Positions 45,407 to 56,000 of a stretch of 64,000 nt of DNA are shown in pieces. Source of the DNA: Methylobacter luteus IMV-B-3098 (GTDB taxonomy: Bacteria; Pseudomonadota; Gammaproteobacteria; Methylococcales; Methylomonadaceae); the NCBI RefSeq assembly GCF_000427625.1, contig NZ_KE386569.1, positions 3,942,313 to 4,006,312 on the forward strand. The letters are read 5' to 3'. A program made the translations under genes and the position numbers. Numbering within the stretch: the stretch's first letter is position 1; every line of letters begins with the position of its first letter. The notes beneath the pieces are model-generated. The model was not told the origin of the DNA. It did not search any database and saw only the letters and a list, made by a program, of their open reading frames with translations.

Positions 45407-47946
45407 GCCAACCTCGGGAAAAAGCCGATCACCAGAAACGTGATGAGCGCGCTCAACGCCAGGAAATGCCCGTAGACAGTGATATTATGCACATCGCCGT
45501 CATAAACCGGCGTCATACGACCAGCGAGACTACGGGCCAGCGCGAAAAGTTGCATGACGACGCCAAACGCCGCATGGGCCGCGATCCAGATGACCAGGAG
45601 CCACACGATCGCCGGATAGACATGCAGTGTGGGATCGAGCCCGGCGCGCCATGGCCCGGCCAGCCCCGCCAGTCCGCCGGCGCCGGTGGCCGCAGCCGCC
45701 ACGGCCAGCGCGGCGCGGGCGAACCAGACCTGGCCGCGCGCGTTGGTTTCGCGCGCGGCGATGGTCAGTGCCCACCCCGCAAGGATGAGGGCGAGCGCAA
45801 CCATCGGCCAGTACGATCCGGGTCCGGCCTGGCCGGGCAGCGGGTCGGGCGGAAAATCGGCATGCACCGTCCAGAAGAAGAAATAACCGAAAATCAGGCC
45901 GGCAAAGGCCGTCGCATCGCCGATCATGGTAATGAACATGGCCCACCAGCCCGATGAAGCGGGGCCGGACGCATAGAGCGGCAGCACGATGCCGAGGCCG
46001 GCGTGCTTCTCGGGCTTTTCGGGGATGAGGCTAGTCCCCGTCCAATGCCACCACAGGATCACGGCCAGGGCGGCCAGGCCGCTCGCCAGCGCGCTCCAAT
46101 AGAGGTGATAGGTGGTCAGGATGAAGACGCCGCCGAGCGCGATCGCCGCCAGCATGGGAATGGGCGTGGGCCCGCCGATCCGCGCGACCTGGAGCGGGCG
46201 CCCATCGAGGACCGAGGTGATCATCAGCTCGCGATAGCCTTCCTCCGCGTCGGGCAGGAAGTAGCGGCCCTCGTCGACCTGCCTGAGGAAACCGGGCTGG
46301 TCCCAGAGCGGGTAGCGGCTCTCGATCAGCGGCACCGAGCGCACGCCCCAGTTTTCCTGATGCGAAAACTCCAGCCATTCGAGCGTGCCGGCATTCCAGG
46401 GGTTGCGCGGGATGCGCTGCCGCCAGGGCGAGAGACACAGATCGACCACCACCACGGCGACGCCCGCCGCGAACAGAAAGGCGCCGAGCGTGGACAGGAG
46501 GTTGAGCGTGCCGACGCCGAGCGCCTCCGAATAAGTGTAGACCCGGCGCGGCATGCCCATCAGTCCGGAAATGTGCATCGGAAAGAAGCCGAGATTGAAG
46601 CCGACGAACATCATCCAGAAGGCGATGCGGCCGAGCCGGTCGGACAGTTTCTTGGCGGTCACCAGCGGCCAGTAATAATACAGGCCGGCGAACAGCGGCA
46701 GCACCGAGCCACCGATCAGGACGTAATGGAGGTGGGCGACGACGAAATAGGTATCGTGCGCCTGCCAGTCGAAGGGCGCCGCCGCCACCATCACGCCGGT
46801 CAGCCCGCCGATCACGAAGATCGCCAGCGAGCCCGCTCCGTAGAGCATCGGCGTCGACCAAATGACGCGGCCCGCCCATATAGTGGCGATGAACGCGAAG
46901 ATCTGCACGGCGGTCGGAATCGCCACAGCCTCCGACGCGGCCGAGAAGAAGCCGAGGCTGATGTTCGGCATGCCGGTGGCGAACATGTGGTGCACCCACA
47001 GGCCGAAGCTCAGGAAACCGGTGCCGACCGCCGCCAGCACGATCCAGGGATAGCCGAGCAGATGGCGCTGCGCGAAGGTCGGGATCACCATCGCGAAGAT
47101 CGCGATCGAGGGCAGGAAGATGATATAGACCTCCGGATGGCCGAAAATCCAGAACAAATGCTGCCAGAGCAAAGGATCGCCGCCGCGCTTCGCATCGAAG
47201 AAAGGCCAGTCGAGCAGGCGCTCCATTTCGAACAACAGATCGCCGGCGATCAGCGGCGGAAAGGCGAACAGGATCATCACCGCCACCACGAGAATGTACC
47301 AGGCATAGAGCGGCATCAGATTCAGCCGCATGCCCGGCGGCCGGCATTTCAGCACGCCCACGATCAGCTCGACCGCGGCGGCGATCGACGATACCTCGAT
47401 GAAGGACAGGCCCAGCATCCAGATGTCCGCGCCGATGCCTGCGGTCGAAGGCTCGGTGGACAGCGGCGGGTACATGAACCAGCCGCCGTCCGGCGCGGCG
47501 TCGAAGAAAATCGAACCGGCCACGAATACGCCCCCGATCAGGAAGCTCCAGTAGCCGAAAGCGGAAAGGCGAGGGAACGGCAGGTCGCGCGCGCCCAGCA
47601 GTTGCGGCAGGATCAGCACCGAGACCGCCTCGAACATCGGCACCGCGAACAGGAACATCATCATCGAGCCGTGCAGCGTGAACAGTTGATTGAACGTCGA
47701 CGCGGAAACGAGATTGTTTTCGGGCACGGCGAGCTGGGCGCGCATGATCAGCGCCAGCACGCCCGCGAACAGCAGCATCCCGAAGGCGGTGAGGGTGTAC
47801 CAGATGCCGACCGCATTGTTGTTGGTGTCGGTCCAGCGCAGGAACAATCCCTTGGGAGGGCTCCATACGGCGCGCAACCGCTCTTCCTGCGCGGCGCGGA
47901 CGGCCGGGTCGTTCTGATCGGGTTGAGTGTTCGCTGCGACGGACAT
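45403..47946 (-). CDS. ctaD: Cytochrome c oxidase subunit I fused to subunit III
   Basis: A protein of 847 residues. Residues 1-540 are a haem-copper oxidase subunit I: TLHGSMMMFLFAVPMFEAV has the low-spin haem His, FWIFGHPEVYIIFLPSIAIF has the CuB His-Pro-Glu-Val-Tyr motif, VHHMFATGMP has the His pair, and YFVVAHLHYVLIGG has the haem ligands. From about 640 on, SGWWAMFITMIGDATAFAGL and IFGYFFFWTVHADFP are subunit III helices, so the two subunits are one polypeptide. It reduces O2 to water with proton pumping. It directly adjoins ctaC (TAAATG, no spacer). Confidence 0.95.
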   Translation of the reverse strand: MSVAANTQPDQNDPAVRAAQEERLRAVWSPPKGLFLRWTDTNNNAVGIWYTLTAFGMLLFAGVLALIMRAQLAVPENNLVSASTFNQLFTLHGSMMMFLFAVPMFEAVSVLILPQLLGARDLPFPRLSAFGYWSFLIGGVFVAGSIFFDAAPDGGWFMYPPLSTEPSTAGIGADIWMLGLSFIEVSSIAAAVELIVGVLKCRPPGMRLNLMPLYAWYILVVAVMILFAFPPLIAGDLLFEMERLLDWPFFDAKRGGDPLLWQHLFWIFGHPEVYIIFLPSIAIFAMVIPTFAQRHLLGYPWIVLAAVGTGFLSFGLWVHHMFATGMPNISLGFFSAASEAVAIPTAVQIFAFIATIWAGRVIWSTPMLYGAGSLAIFVIGGLTGVMVAAAPFDWQAHDTYFVVAHLHYVLIGGSVLPLFAGLYYYWPLVTAKKLSDRLGRIAFWMMFVGFNLGFFPMHISGLMGMPRRVYTYSEALGVGTLNLLSTLGAFLFAAGVAVVVVDLCLSPWRQRIPRNPWNAGTLEWLEFSHQENWGVRSVPLIESRYPLWDQPGFLRQVDEGRYFLPDAEEGYRELMITSVLDGRPLQVARIGGPTPIPMLAAIALGGVFILTTYHLYWSALASGLAALAVILWWHWTGTSLIPEKPEKHAGLGIVLPLYASGPASSGWWAMFITMIGDATAFAGLIFGYFFFWTVHADFPPDPLPGQAGPGSYWPMVALALILAGWALTIAARETNARGQVWFARAALAVAAAATGAGGLAGLAGPWRAGLDPTLHVYPAIVWLLVIWIAAHAAFGVVMQLFALARSLAGRMTPVYDGDVHNITVYGHFLALSALITFLVIGFFPRLA

Positions 47947-48960
47947 TTAACGAAGCTCCGCAAGATAATTGGAAATCGCATCCGCGTCCTTGCCGGGCAT
48001 GTCCTTGAAGCTCGGCATCAGGGCGCCGGGTTTCACTGAGGCCGGGTTGCGGATGAAGCGGCTGAGGGCGTCGCGGGTCATCGGCAACGTGCCGGCGCCC
48101 AGTGAGCGGCGTGATCCGACGTGAGTGAGATCGGGCCCGATCGTGCTGTCTTCGGCATGGCCGCGGATGGTATGGCAACCGCTACAGCCGTACTCCTCGA
48201 ACAAGTGCCGGCCCGGACTGTCGATGCCGGCCGCCGGACGTGCCGCGTCGGCCAGCCAGCGGTCGAAATCAGCAGGCTCCATCGCCACCACGTCGAACGC
48301 CATGCGGGCATGGCTCAGCCCGCAAAATTCCGCGCAGGCGCCGCGATAGACGCCTGCCTGGGTGGCGCGCACGACCAGATCGTTGGTGCGGCCCGGAATC
48401 ATGTCCACCTTGCCGGCCAGGCCCGGTATCCAGAAACTGTGGATGACGTCCGGGCTCGACAGGGCGAAGGCTACGGTGCGTCCCACGGGCACCCGGATTT
48501 CATTGGCCGTTTCCACGGACTGGCCGCCGGCCGGCAGATAGCGCACGCGCCACCAGAACTGTTCGCCGCCGACAGCGATCCTGAGATCATCGGCACCCGT
48601 CGGCAGGGTCCGCATCTTCGGCAGCGAGGAAACCAGCAGCGCCGTAAGAAGCACAGTCGGACCGATAGCGCCCAGCCAGAGGATCACACGCATCCCGCCC
48701 TGATGGTCGAGCCGGCCGGCCGGCGTGCGCGCGGCATGCCACGCGAGCCATAACACGCCGATCGTGATCACGGTGGCGGCGGCGGTCATCCCCCAGGTGA
48801 GGGCGCGTGTTGATTCCGCTTCAATGCCGAAAGCCGAAAAAGTGGACTGAACGCCCGTGCAGCCGCCGAGCAGCGCCACGGCAGCGCCATACGCCAGGCG
48901 AAGCAGGCCGCGGCTGATAGCCTTGAATACGGCGGGTTGATCTGGGTTGCGGTCAGTCAT
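47947..48960 (-). CDS. ctaC: Cytochrome c oxidase subunit II with cytochrome c domain
   Basis: A protein of 337 residues. The N-terminus has a signal-like helix with lipobox-like LLGGCTGVQ, then two membrane segments. The CuA domain has SSPDVIHSFWIPGLAGKVDM and YRGACAEFCGLSHARM, with both Cys, the His and the Met ligands. A C-terminal cytochrome c domain follows with haem site CSGCH and Met ligand in GALMPSFKDMP. This makes it a caa3-type subunit II. It overlaps the upstream ferric-reductase-like gene by ATGA (48957-48960) and abuts ctaD. Confidence 0.94.
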   Translation of the reverse strand: MTDRNPDQPAVFKAISRGLLRLAYGAAVALLGGCTGVQSTFSAFGIEAESTRALTWGMTAAATVITIGVLWLAWHAARTPAGRLDHQGGMRVILWLGAIGPTVLLTALLVSSLPKMRTLPTGADDLRIAVGGEQFWWRVRYLPAGGQSVETANEIRVPVGRTVAFALSSPDVIHSFWIPGLAGKVDMIPGRTNDLVVRATQAGVYRGACAEFCGLSHARMAFDVVAMEPADFDRWLADAARPAAGIDSPGRHLFEEYGCSGCHTIRGHAEDSTIGPDLTHVGSRRSLGAGTLPMTRDALSRFIRNPASVKPGALMPSFKDMPGKDADAISNYLAELR

Positions 48961-50222
48961 CGGAATTCAAAGTACTCATACCGGAGGTTCGCATCCGGTA
49001 TTCTGTTTTCGCGCATCAGCGCCTGGATTCGTTTCAAAAGGCCCTTGGGGCCGCAAAAGCTGACATCCACCGCCGCAGGCCCCGCATTTTGGGCGATTTC
49101 GCCAAACCGCCGGATGAATTCCGGGCTCGACGGACCGGTCGATACGGAAATGAATTCCGCGCCGTACTCCCGGGCCAGGTCGTTCAGCACCTCGGCGCTG
49201 GGAAACTCACGCCCCGGCGTGAAGAAATAGAACAGGGTGACCTTCTCTAAATTTTTCGCCGATTGATCCGTCAGCCAGGCAATGAACGGCGAAATGCCGA
49301 CGCCGCCGCCGATCCAGACTTCCCGTTCCGAGGCCGGCAGACGCCTGAAACGCCCGTACGGCGCATAAATGTCCGCATACATGCCCGCGCTCGCTTCCTT
49401 TACCAGCTTGTGGGTATAGTCGCCCAGGGCCCGGATCACGAAATGCACATGACCGTCCGGCTCGCTGCGGCTTGCGATCGTAAAGGGATGCGGCTCGCGC
49501 AGGCCGTCTTCCTTCATCCTGATGAAGCCGAACTGCCCCGGCTCGAACGAAAGAGCCCGCTTCACCGGCGCCAGTTCCAGGTGCAGCGCGTTGGCGCCGG
49601 CGTTCGCCTCGACGATGCGGTACTCGGCGTGGTTAGCCAGAAACGGATAGAGCAGCAGCTTGTAGCCGGCGGCGACAACGCCTAGCGCCGATAGCGTGGC
49701 CAGCCAGATCCCGGCGGGACTGTCGAGCGCGATGGGCGATTTGAAGCTCAGCCAGTGCAGGATGACGATCAGGAACAGCGGCCCGGACAGCTTGTGCCAC
49801 CAGCGCCAGACGCTGTAAGGAATCTTCCGGTTCAATGCCAGCATGACGATCAGCATCAGGGCGATGAAGCTCAGCTGCCGCACCAGGCGGGTGTAGTAGG
49901 GTGGCAGCGAAATGATCGAGGCGGTTTGCCAGGCTTCCAGATTGGCCTTGAACACAAAATGAAACGATGCAAAAACCAACGCCCAAATGCCCAGCCATTT
50001 GTGCGTCAGATAAACGCGGTCGAGCCCGCCGAACAGCGATTCGACGCTTTTCCAGCGGCCGCCCAACAGGGCCGCGGCGCCCATCAACGCCACCGCCGCC
50101 GTCCCGAACGACAGGCTGAGCGCGGCCGAAGTCAGCCAGGTGGCTTGGGGAAGTTCCACGATCACCAGGGCGCAGCTCATTAAGGCCAGAAAAAGGACTG
50201 CGTGCCAGGTCTTGATGTGCAT
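48957..50222 (-). CDS. Ferric-reductase-like transmembrane flavoprotein
   Basis: A protein of 421 residues from the ATG at 50222, with AAGGAG six bases upstream; in-frame codons further up add 18 residues before a good site. Six membrane segments with LTHKWLGIWALVFASFHFVF and WRWWHKLSGPLFLIVILHWL supply the His pairs that bind two haems in the ferric-reductase/NOX fold. The C-terminal part is a ferredoxin-NADP reductase module: FEPGQFGFIRM, EPHPFTIASRS for FAD, WIGGGVGISPFIAWL and CGPKGLLKRIQALM for NAD(P)H. It transfers electrons across the membrane. First gene of the oxidase operon. Confidence 0.87.
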   Translation of the reverse strand: MHIKTWHAVLFLALMSCALVIVELPQATWLTSAALSLSFGTAAVALMGAAALLGGRWKSVESLFGGLDRVYLTHKWLGIWALVFASFHFVFKANLEAWQTASIISLPPYYTRLVRQLSFIALMLIVMLALNRKIPYSVWRWWHKLSGPLFLIVILHWLSFKSPIALDSPAGIWLATLSALGVVAAGYKLLLYPFLANHAEYRIVEANAGANALHLELAPVKRALSFEPGQFGFIRMKEDGLREPHPFTIASRSEPDGHVHFVIRALGDYTHKLVKEASAGMYADIYAPYGRFRRLPASEREVWIGGGVGISPFIAWLTDQSAKNLEKVTLFYFFTPGREFPSAEVLNDLAREYGAEFISVSTGPSSPEFIRRFGEIAQNAGPAAVDVSFCGPKGLLKRIQALMRENRIPDANLRYEYFEFR

Positions 50223-50683
50223 AGGGTGCTCCTTCATCGTCCGTCCCGCGCCAGGAATGCTGCCGACCACTTGCAACGCCTAACAAGATTATAAAGTTTC
50301 CGTATATCTACCATATTCAAACCTTTAATAACCATAAAATAGCCATCAAAAATCAATTTATTGGCGGTATATCATCCGGACTGGAATGCCACGCGATTAT
50401 CATGACCCTGCTGGTTATTCGCATAGCGTCTGGCTCGTCGGAATTTTGTTAACTGATGTTACGCCGGGAGGTTTTATCCCGTTTGCCGCATCGGGTACCG
50501 GGGCCTTTAACAGTAGGCTGGGTTGACAAACCCAGCATTCGAGACCACCCATGCCGGGTTTCCGCTAAAGCTCCAACCCAGCCTACGCGAGCTCGCTGAG
50601 TTTGTGATCAAGGGACAGGCATGTTGCCCCGTCCGGGATGTTTGGCGCGGGTCAAATACGCCGCTTGACCCGAACACCGCTGG
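50223..50683. other. Intergenic region with MITE end and inverted repeat
   Basis: About 460 bp. CTGATGTTACGC at 50453-50464, followed by CGGGAGGTTTTATCCCGTTT, is the left end of the 248-bp MITE family; no matching right end is present, so it is a remnant. Further on, GTAGGCTGGGTT (50513-50524) and AACCCAGCCTAC (50575-50586) form a 12-bp perfect inverted repeat. The promoter of the oxidase operon must lie in the left part. Confidence 0.65.
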
Positions 50684-51478
50684 TTAGATTTTTTCTGCCG
50701 CGACTTCAATCATTACCATAGCCACATGAGCTTTACCATCTGCTTCCAGCGGCACTTTTTCCAGATATTTTGAGCAAACCTCTTCGATAAATGCTTCCCT
50801 CTTTGCTTTTGGAATTCGCTCCGTATAGGGTAGCCATGTCGTTCGAATCCATCCTTCCAGCCCTGGTTTTCCATCATGCGTCATATCTTTAGGAATGAGT
50901 TCAACACGCTTTATGGAAAATCCGGTTTCTTTCAGCAGTATTTGATATTCATCGATGCCAAGAAAAGTATAAGGAAATTCAAACTCAGTAAAGTACTGTG
51001 CCCATTTATCGGAAGCTTTAACGTCGTCAATAACCGAAAGCATACCTTCGGCATCGCCTTTCCCTCCCATGCGCAGGAGAATTTTTCCTCCAATCCTGAG
51101 GCTTTTATATAAGCCCTCAATAACAGGCTTATGATTTTTGACCCAATGCAACACCGCGTTTGAAAAAACCACATCAAAACAATTTTCAAATGATAAGCAG
51201 CTGGCATCCATTACCTGAAACGAAAGATTAGGATGCTTGTATGATGAATATTTTTCCTTTGCCAGATCTATCATCTGCCTTGAGTTGTCAACGCCGACAA
51301 CCGAGCCATCACGGACTAACCGGGCAATTTCCGCCGTCACTTTTCCATCGCCGCAACCTAAATCAAGAATGTCTTCCACTCCCTTTAAATTTAGATTGGC
51401 AATAAGTTCTCTTGCCCATTTTTGTTGAGCTTGTGAGTTTCTCTCATAATCCTTGGCATTCCAACTGTATGTATTCAT
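50684..51478 (-). CDS. Class I SAM-dependent methyltransferase (trans-aconitate methyltransferase-like)
   Basis: A protein of 264 residues from the ATG at 51478 (AAGGA upstream); the frame extends to 51544 but without support. ILDLGCGDGKVTAEIARLVR is SAM motif I, VVGVDNSRQMIDLAKEKY motif II, and VFSNAVLHWVKNHKPVIEGL is the trans-aconitate-methyltransferase-like pattern. GWIRTTWLPYTERIP is typical of the same branch. It starts 75 bp after the stop of the eCIS ATPase and is A+T-richer than the oxidase operon. A role for it in the injection system is possible but not indicated. Confidence 0.88.
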   Translation of the reverse strand: MNTYSWNAKDYERNSQAQQKWARELIANLNLKGVEDILDLGCGDGKVTAEIARLVRDGSVVGVDNSRQMIDLAKEKYSSYKHPNLSFQVMDASCLSFENCFDVVFSNAVLHWVKNHKPVIEGLYKSLRIGGKILLRMGGKGDAEGMLSVIDDVKASDKWAQYFTEFEFPYTFLGIDEYQILLKETGFSIKRVELIPKDMTHDGKPGLEGWIRTTWLPYTERIPKAKREAFIEEVCSKYLEKVPLEADGKAHVAMVMIEVAAEKI

Positions 51479-51553
51479 ATTTTCCTTTTCCTTATTTGTC
51501 AGGACGACTTTACGCTTTTTGAATATTGGCGACAGTACCCTCATCGACGCCTG

Positions 51554-52891
51554 CTATACGATTTTTCCTTCTTTGATAAACTCTCGCTGGATGGCGAATT
51601 CCAATTGTTTTAAATCCAGCAAGTTTGATTCAGATGCCAATAGCTCGACAGAACAATAATGAACGACATTCAATATGCCGGCGCCGGTCAGTTCATAACG
51701 GGCCGCAACATGTTGCCAGTCAATATCCTGGGCAATCCTGATCTGGGGCGGAAAGGTTCCGGACCAGATTTTGCAACGCTCTTCAGGGCGGGGCATCGGG
51801 AAATGAATGATGGTCTGGAAGCGCCGGACAAACGCATCGTCTATATTGGCGCGTTGATTCGACGCTAAGATAACCAGGCCGTTGTAGCTTTCGATTCGCT
51901 GTAACAGGTAGGCGACTTCCTGATTGGCGTATTTGTCGTGGGCATCGCGGATGTCGGTCCGTTTTCCGAATAGCGCATCGGCCTCGTCGAAAAACAGGAT
52001 CCAGTTTTTGTTTTCCGCTTTATCGAACAGCCGTGACAGGTTTTTCTCCGTCTCGCCGATGTATTTGGACACCACGCGCGACAGGTCGATACGGAACACG
52101 TCTTTACCGGTTTGCTTGCCGAGCAGCGTTGCAGTCAAGGTTTTGCCGGTACCCGGCGGCCCGTAAAACAGTGCACGGTAGCCGGGTTTGATTTTTTTCT
52201 TCATGCCCCAGTCATGCAGCAGCGTATCGTTGTGTTTGATCCAGTTTTCGATCTCATGGATTTGCCGCAAGGTATTGGGATGCAGCACCAGATCGTCCCA
52301 GTCCATATCGGTATGGATATATTCCGCCGGGAAATCCAGGCTGAAGCGCGGTTTGCTGACGGTGCCGATGGTGAGCTGTTCAATGATTTCAGGATCGATG
52401 ACCAAGCGGCCGCTCATCATGGGTTCTCCTTCGCGCACCGGCTCCATCCAGAGAATGCGTTGTTGCGCAAACCAGTGTTCGCAGCTCAGAATGCGCTGAA
52501 TTTCGAGGCGTTTTTCCAGATCGTTGCCGGCCAGGATAAACTGCGCGGTTTCACCGGTGGGCAGGATGCCGCGATGGTTGCTGCCTTTGACGCCGCCGAA
52601 TTCAGGAAAATCGCCGCCTTCGGGTAGGTGTTCGGCGATGATTTGGTTGAAGAAATCGGGCTGAAGGTGTGGAGCAGTCGTCAGCATCAGCATAGCAAAT
52701 TCCTCAAAACTGAGTTCATTCCGCTCCATAAAAGTCACCAGCCAGGAATTCCCGTTGTAGAAACTCACCGGATTTATTTCGAAACCTTCCGATTGTCCGA
52801 AGCGTACTTTCAAGCAGGCATTGACGACAGTTTTCAGCCAAATCAAAGCGATTTCAAGATTAGCTGCATTGAACTGCATTATATTTTCCAT
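51554..52891 (-). CDS. AAA+ ATPase of an extracellular contractile injection system (Afp15-like)
   Basis: A protein of 445 residues. The first 200 residues are a family-specific helical domain. The AAA+ core shows YRALFYGPPGTGKTLTATLL (Walker A), WILFFDEADALFGKRTDIRD (Walker B) and VILASNQRANIDDAFVRRFQ (sensor 1 and Arg finger). This class of ATPase accompanies eCIS loci (Afp15/Pvc15 type) and is thought to load cargo or help particle assembly. The neighbours, a DUF4157 protein and a tape-measure-like protein, fit that context. A second ATG at 52879 is an alternative start. It is the last eCIS gene before the methyltransferase. Confidence 0.85.
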   Translation of the reverse strand: MENIMQFNAANLEIALIWLKTVVNACLKVRFGQSEGFEINPVSFYNGNSWLVTFMERNELSFEEFAMLMLTTAPHLQPDFFNQIIAEHLPEGGDFPEFGGVKGSNHRGILPTGETAQFILAGNDLEKRLEIQRILSCEHWFAQQRILWMEPVREGEPMMSGRLVIDPEIIEQLTIGTVSKPRFSLDFPAEYIHTDMDWDDLVLHPNTLRQIHEIENWIKHNDTLLHDWGMKKKIKPGYRALFYGPPGTGKTLTATLLGKQTGKDVFRIDLSRVVSKYIGETEKNLSRLFDKAENKNWILFFDEADALFGKRTDIRDAHDKYANQEVAYLLQRIESYNGLVILASNQRANIDDAFVRRFQTIIHFPMPRPEERCKIWSGTFPPQIRIAQDIDWQHVAARYELTGAGILNVVHYCSVELLASESNLLDLKQLEFAIQREFIKEGKIV

Positions 52892-53068
52892 GATTCACTT
52901 ATCGGTTTTTACTTGGAGTGTTGAATAGTATTCGGATACAGCGTTTTGTAATGTTGATGACAGAGAGATTCATTAGGCAAATTTTGACTGACTTTTAATT
53001 GAACAAAATGTAACGATGCGCAAATACTGTATCGACGGCAATAGGATAGCTATGAAGTTGATAAGCAG

Positions 53069-56000
53069 TCACTCGCCAGGACCACGGAAATTGATTCCGA
53101 CCATTTCGGTAAAATTTTCCCCCCGGCTGCCCAGCTTCAGGTTAAGTCTTCTTGACATCAGCTTATAAGTGCTCAACTGGCTGTTCCAGTTTTCCCGGGT
53201 TGCTTGCGTGGCATCGTTCCCCTGTTTATTAGTCCAGTGATCGGCAATAGGCGGATCGTGGTCAGGGGAGGCTACTGATACAGGAACAGTCGCTTTACCG
53301 TTAAAAGTCTGGGTATAACCTTGCGCCGCTTCTTCCGTAGCCGACCCTTCGCTTAAGAATTTTGTGGAGTCGAGAGGATGCAGCAATGCGGGTAGTTTGC
53401 TGCTTACAATAGCGCCGCGGCTACTGCTCGTATCCGAATAAAAATTGGGCCGGATTAGCCTTGAACCACGATATTGCTGTTTCAGCACAAATGTTGCGCC
53501 ACCGCCTTTCGGCATCACGAAACCGGAAGTATGTACAAAGGTACTGCGCTCCCATTCAGTTCCTTCTCCACTATAAGCAAACGAACCGGCTCCGCCATCC
53601 GGCTTCGAGGTTGTGAAGCTGACGGCTTGCATTTCTCCATCGCTTCTTCTTCGAAGGACGGAGCGCGGATTGCTGACCCGCTCGAAAGAGCTGGTTTTTA
53701 AATTCTTGATCCAGGAACCGACAGCAACCAGGACGGGTGAAGCGCCGGCCGCCGGGCCGCTGCTGGAAACGCCCAGATTTTGATCGATGACAGGATTGAT
53801 AACCATCTTCACCCACCATTCCCCGCCTTTTTCATAAGGCATGAGTTGTTGCAAACCGTAGCGGGTTTTAATGATGGTCAGAGCGGTCATTAATATAGGC
53901 TGAGTAATGCCGCCTGTCAGTTTTCGGGCCGCAGTTACCGCCGCTCTTGCCGCCAGTTTTAAACGCTCATTAGGATCCTGCGGCACACCAGCTTGTAAAA
54001 CGGCAGTTCCGGCTTTCTTCAACATAGCCCCCAGCCACGCCACAATCTTATCCAGCCCCTTATCAATCGGCGCCCGAATCTTCCTGACGATGCCGACGAT
54101 TTTCTCAGGGATGCTGCCCAGGCCGGCAAATTTCGCCAGGAACGCGATGACCACGGTCAGGGTTCTGGCCATCGTCGTTTCCACCTTCTTTGCAGCGCCC
54201 GCGACCTGGCCCGCGGCGATGGCGGAGATGGAGTCGATGAAGGCCGCGGCTGCTGCGCCGATCTGTTTGATTTTTTGAATAAAGAAGGTGATGGTGTTCC
54301 AGATGGCCAGTACGGCCTGCACGAACGCGCCAGCCGGATTGAGCATCATCACCAGCTTGCCGATAGCCGCCTTGACGATTTCGGTGGTGATCATCTGCGT
54401 GACTTGCGCGATCAACTGGCCTTTCAGTTCATTCAGTTCGGCTTTGATCTGATCCCACGCGGCTGCCGGCCCATCTTTAACCAGCGTGACCAGAATGCCG
54501 GCGGTTTTTTCCAGGCCGGCCAGGATCGGGTCGGGAATGATCTTGACCAGTTTGCCGCGGATGGCTTGCCAGGTCAGGCCCAGAACCGACAGGACCAGTT
54601 TGACGATTTCCGTCAGTTCGAACGATTTAGGGATATAAACGCCCGCTTCGCCCAACGGCCCGGTAATCCATTTGATCAGGGCGGTCTTTAGATGCACGCC
54701 GATACGCGCCATAAAGAGACCGAAGCCCATTTTGCCCGCTTTAACCAGATTGCCGACAAAGCCGATCGGGTTTCTGATTATTTGCTGGAAACTGGCCTTG
54801 GCTTTGGCGACATAAGGCATGACGCCGGGCGCGACGACCGAGAATATGATTTCGAGCAAGCTGAGCGTGGTGCCGAAAGCCCACGAGGTAAACTTCACGA
54901 CGAAGTTGCCGAAAACCTTAAAAATCTTGATAAACAGGTTGGGCAGGATGATGAAGTCCATCACTTCCAGTGATTTCAGCATCGTGATGAAGTCCTGCGG
55001 GAATTGCACAACCATGGCGAACAGTTCCTGCAGGGCGGTATTGAACCACTGCCAGGCCTTTTGCACGGCGTTGCCTTTTTTGATGTTTTCCCAGATTTCT
55101 TCCTGTCCGATCAGTTTCATGAATCCGCCGATCAGGGTATCGGCATTTCTCGGCACCGGTTCATTGGTGATCGGATTTTTGCCCAGTATGGCGCATAACA
55201 GGTCGAAGCCCGGCTTGCCCTGCGCCAGGGCCGCCAGCGGCATCAGCACCGCATCACGGATAAACTGCAGGATGGCCTGAAAAATGCTGCCTATGAAGTC
55301 GATAATTTCATTGACGGGCGTGGTAAAGATGTCAACCGCTCTTTCCCAGGTGCGCACGGGGTGCAGAACAACATCCCAGAAATCGATGTCGTCCATAAAT
55401 TGCGCAACCGCGGACTTGACGGTTCCCAGCAGATTGGCGAACCGTTTCAGTTGTCCTTCCACCCAACTGCCTGCTTTTTCAAAGACGCTGTATTTTTCGA
55501 GTGCGTCCGTGATGATTTTACCGCCCGGCAAAAACTCCACGATGGCCCGGAGAATATTGGCCGCGCTGCGGTCAACGCTTTCACCGTTGATCGGATTGAC
55601 GCCGATGACGATAGTGAACATACGGTAACCCGGAATGTTGTAGGCTTTTTCGGCGAGCCAGTCCAGAACGTCCTGCCAGGATGGAATATCGATGCCGAGA
55701 AAGCGCTGTACAGGCGGCGGCGTGGCCGTGGTATTGATTTGCGGGCTGCGCTGTACGGCATGTCCCTGCTGGATGGTATGCGTCAGTTCGTGAGCGAGCA
55801 GTTGCTTGCCTTCGCTGGTGCCCGGCTGGTATTGATCCTGGGAGAAGAAAACGTGGTTCTGGTAAGTGAACGCTCTGGCGCTCAGTTGATTGCTCAGGCT
55901 GGCGGATTCGGGATCGCTGTGGACGCGCACGTTGCTGAAATCGGCATTGAATCTTGGCTCCATGTAGCCGCGCACGTCGCTGGAAAGCGGCTGCCCGCCG

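Noticed and set aside
46003-48178. Two overlapping frames of about 680 and 715 codons over ctaD
   Set aside because: Both lie in other frames of the oxidase subunit I gene, which carries all haem-copper ligands.
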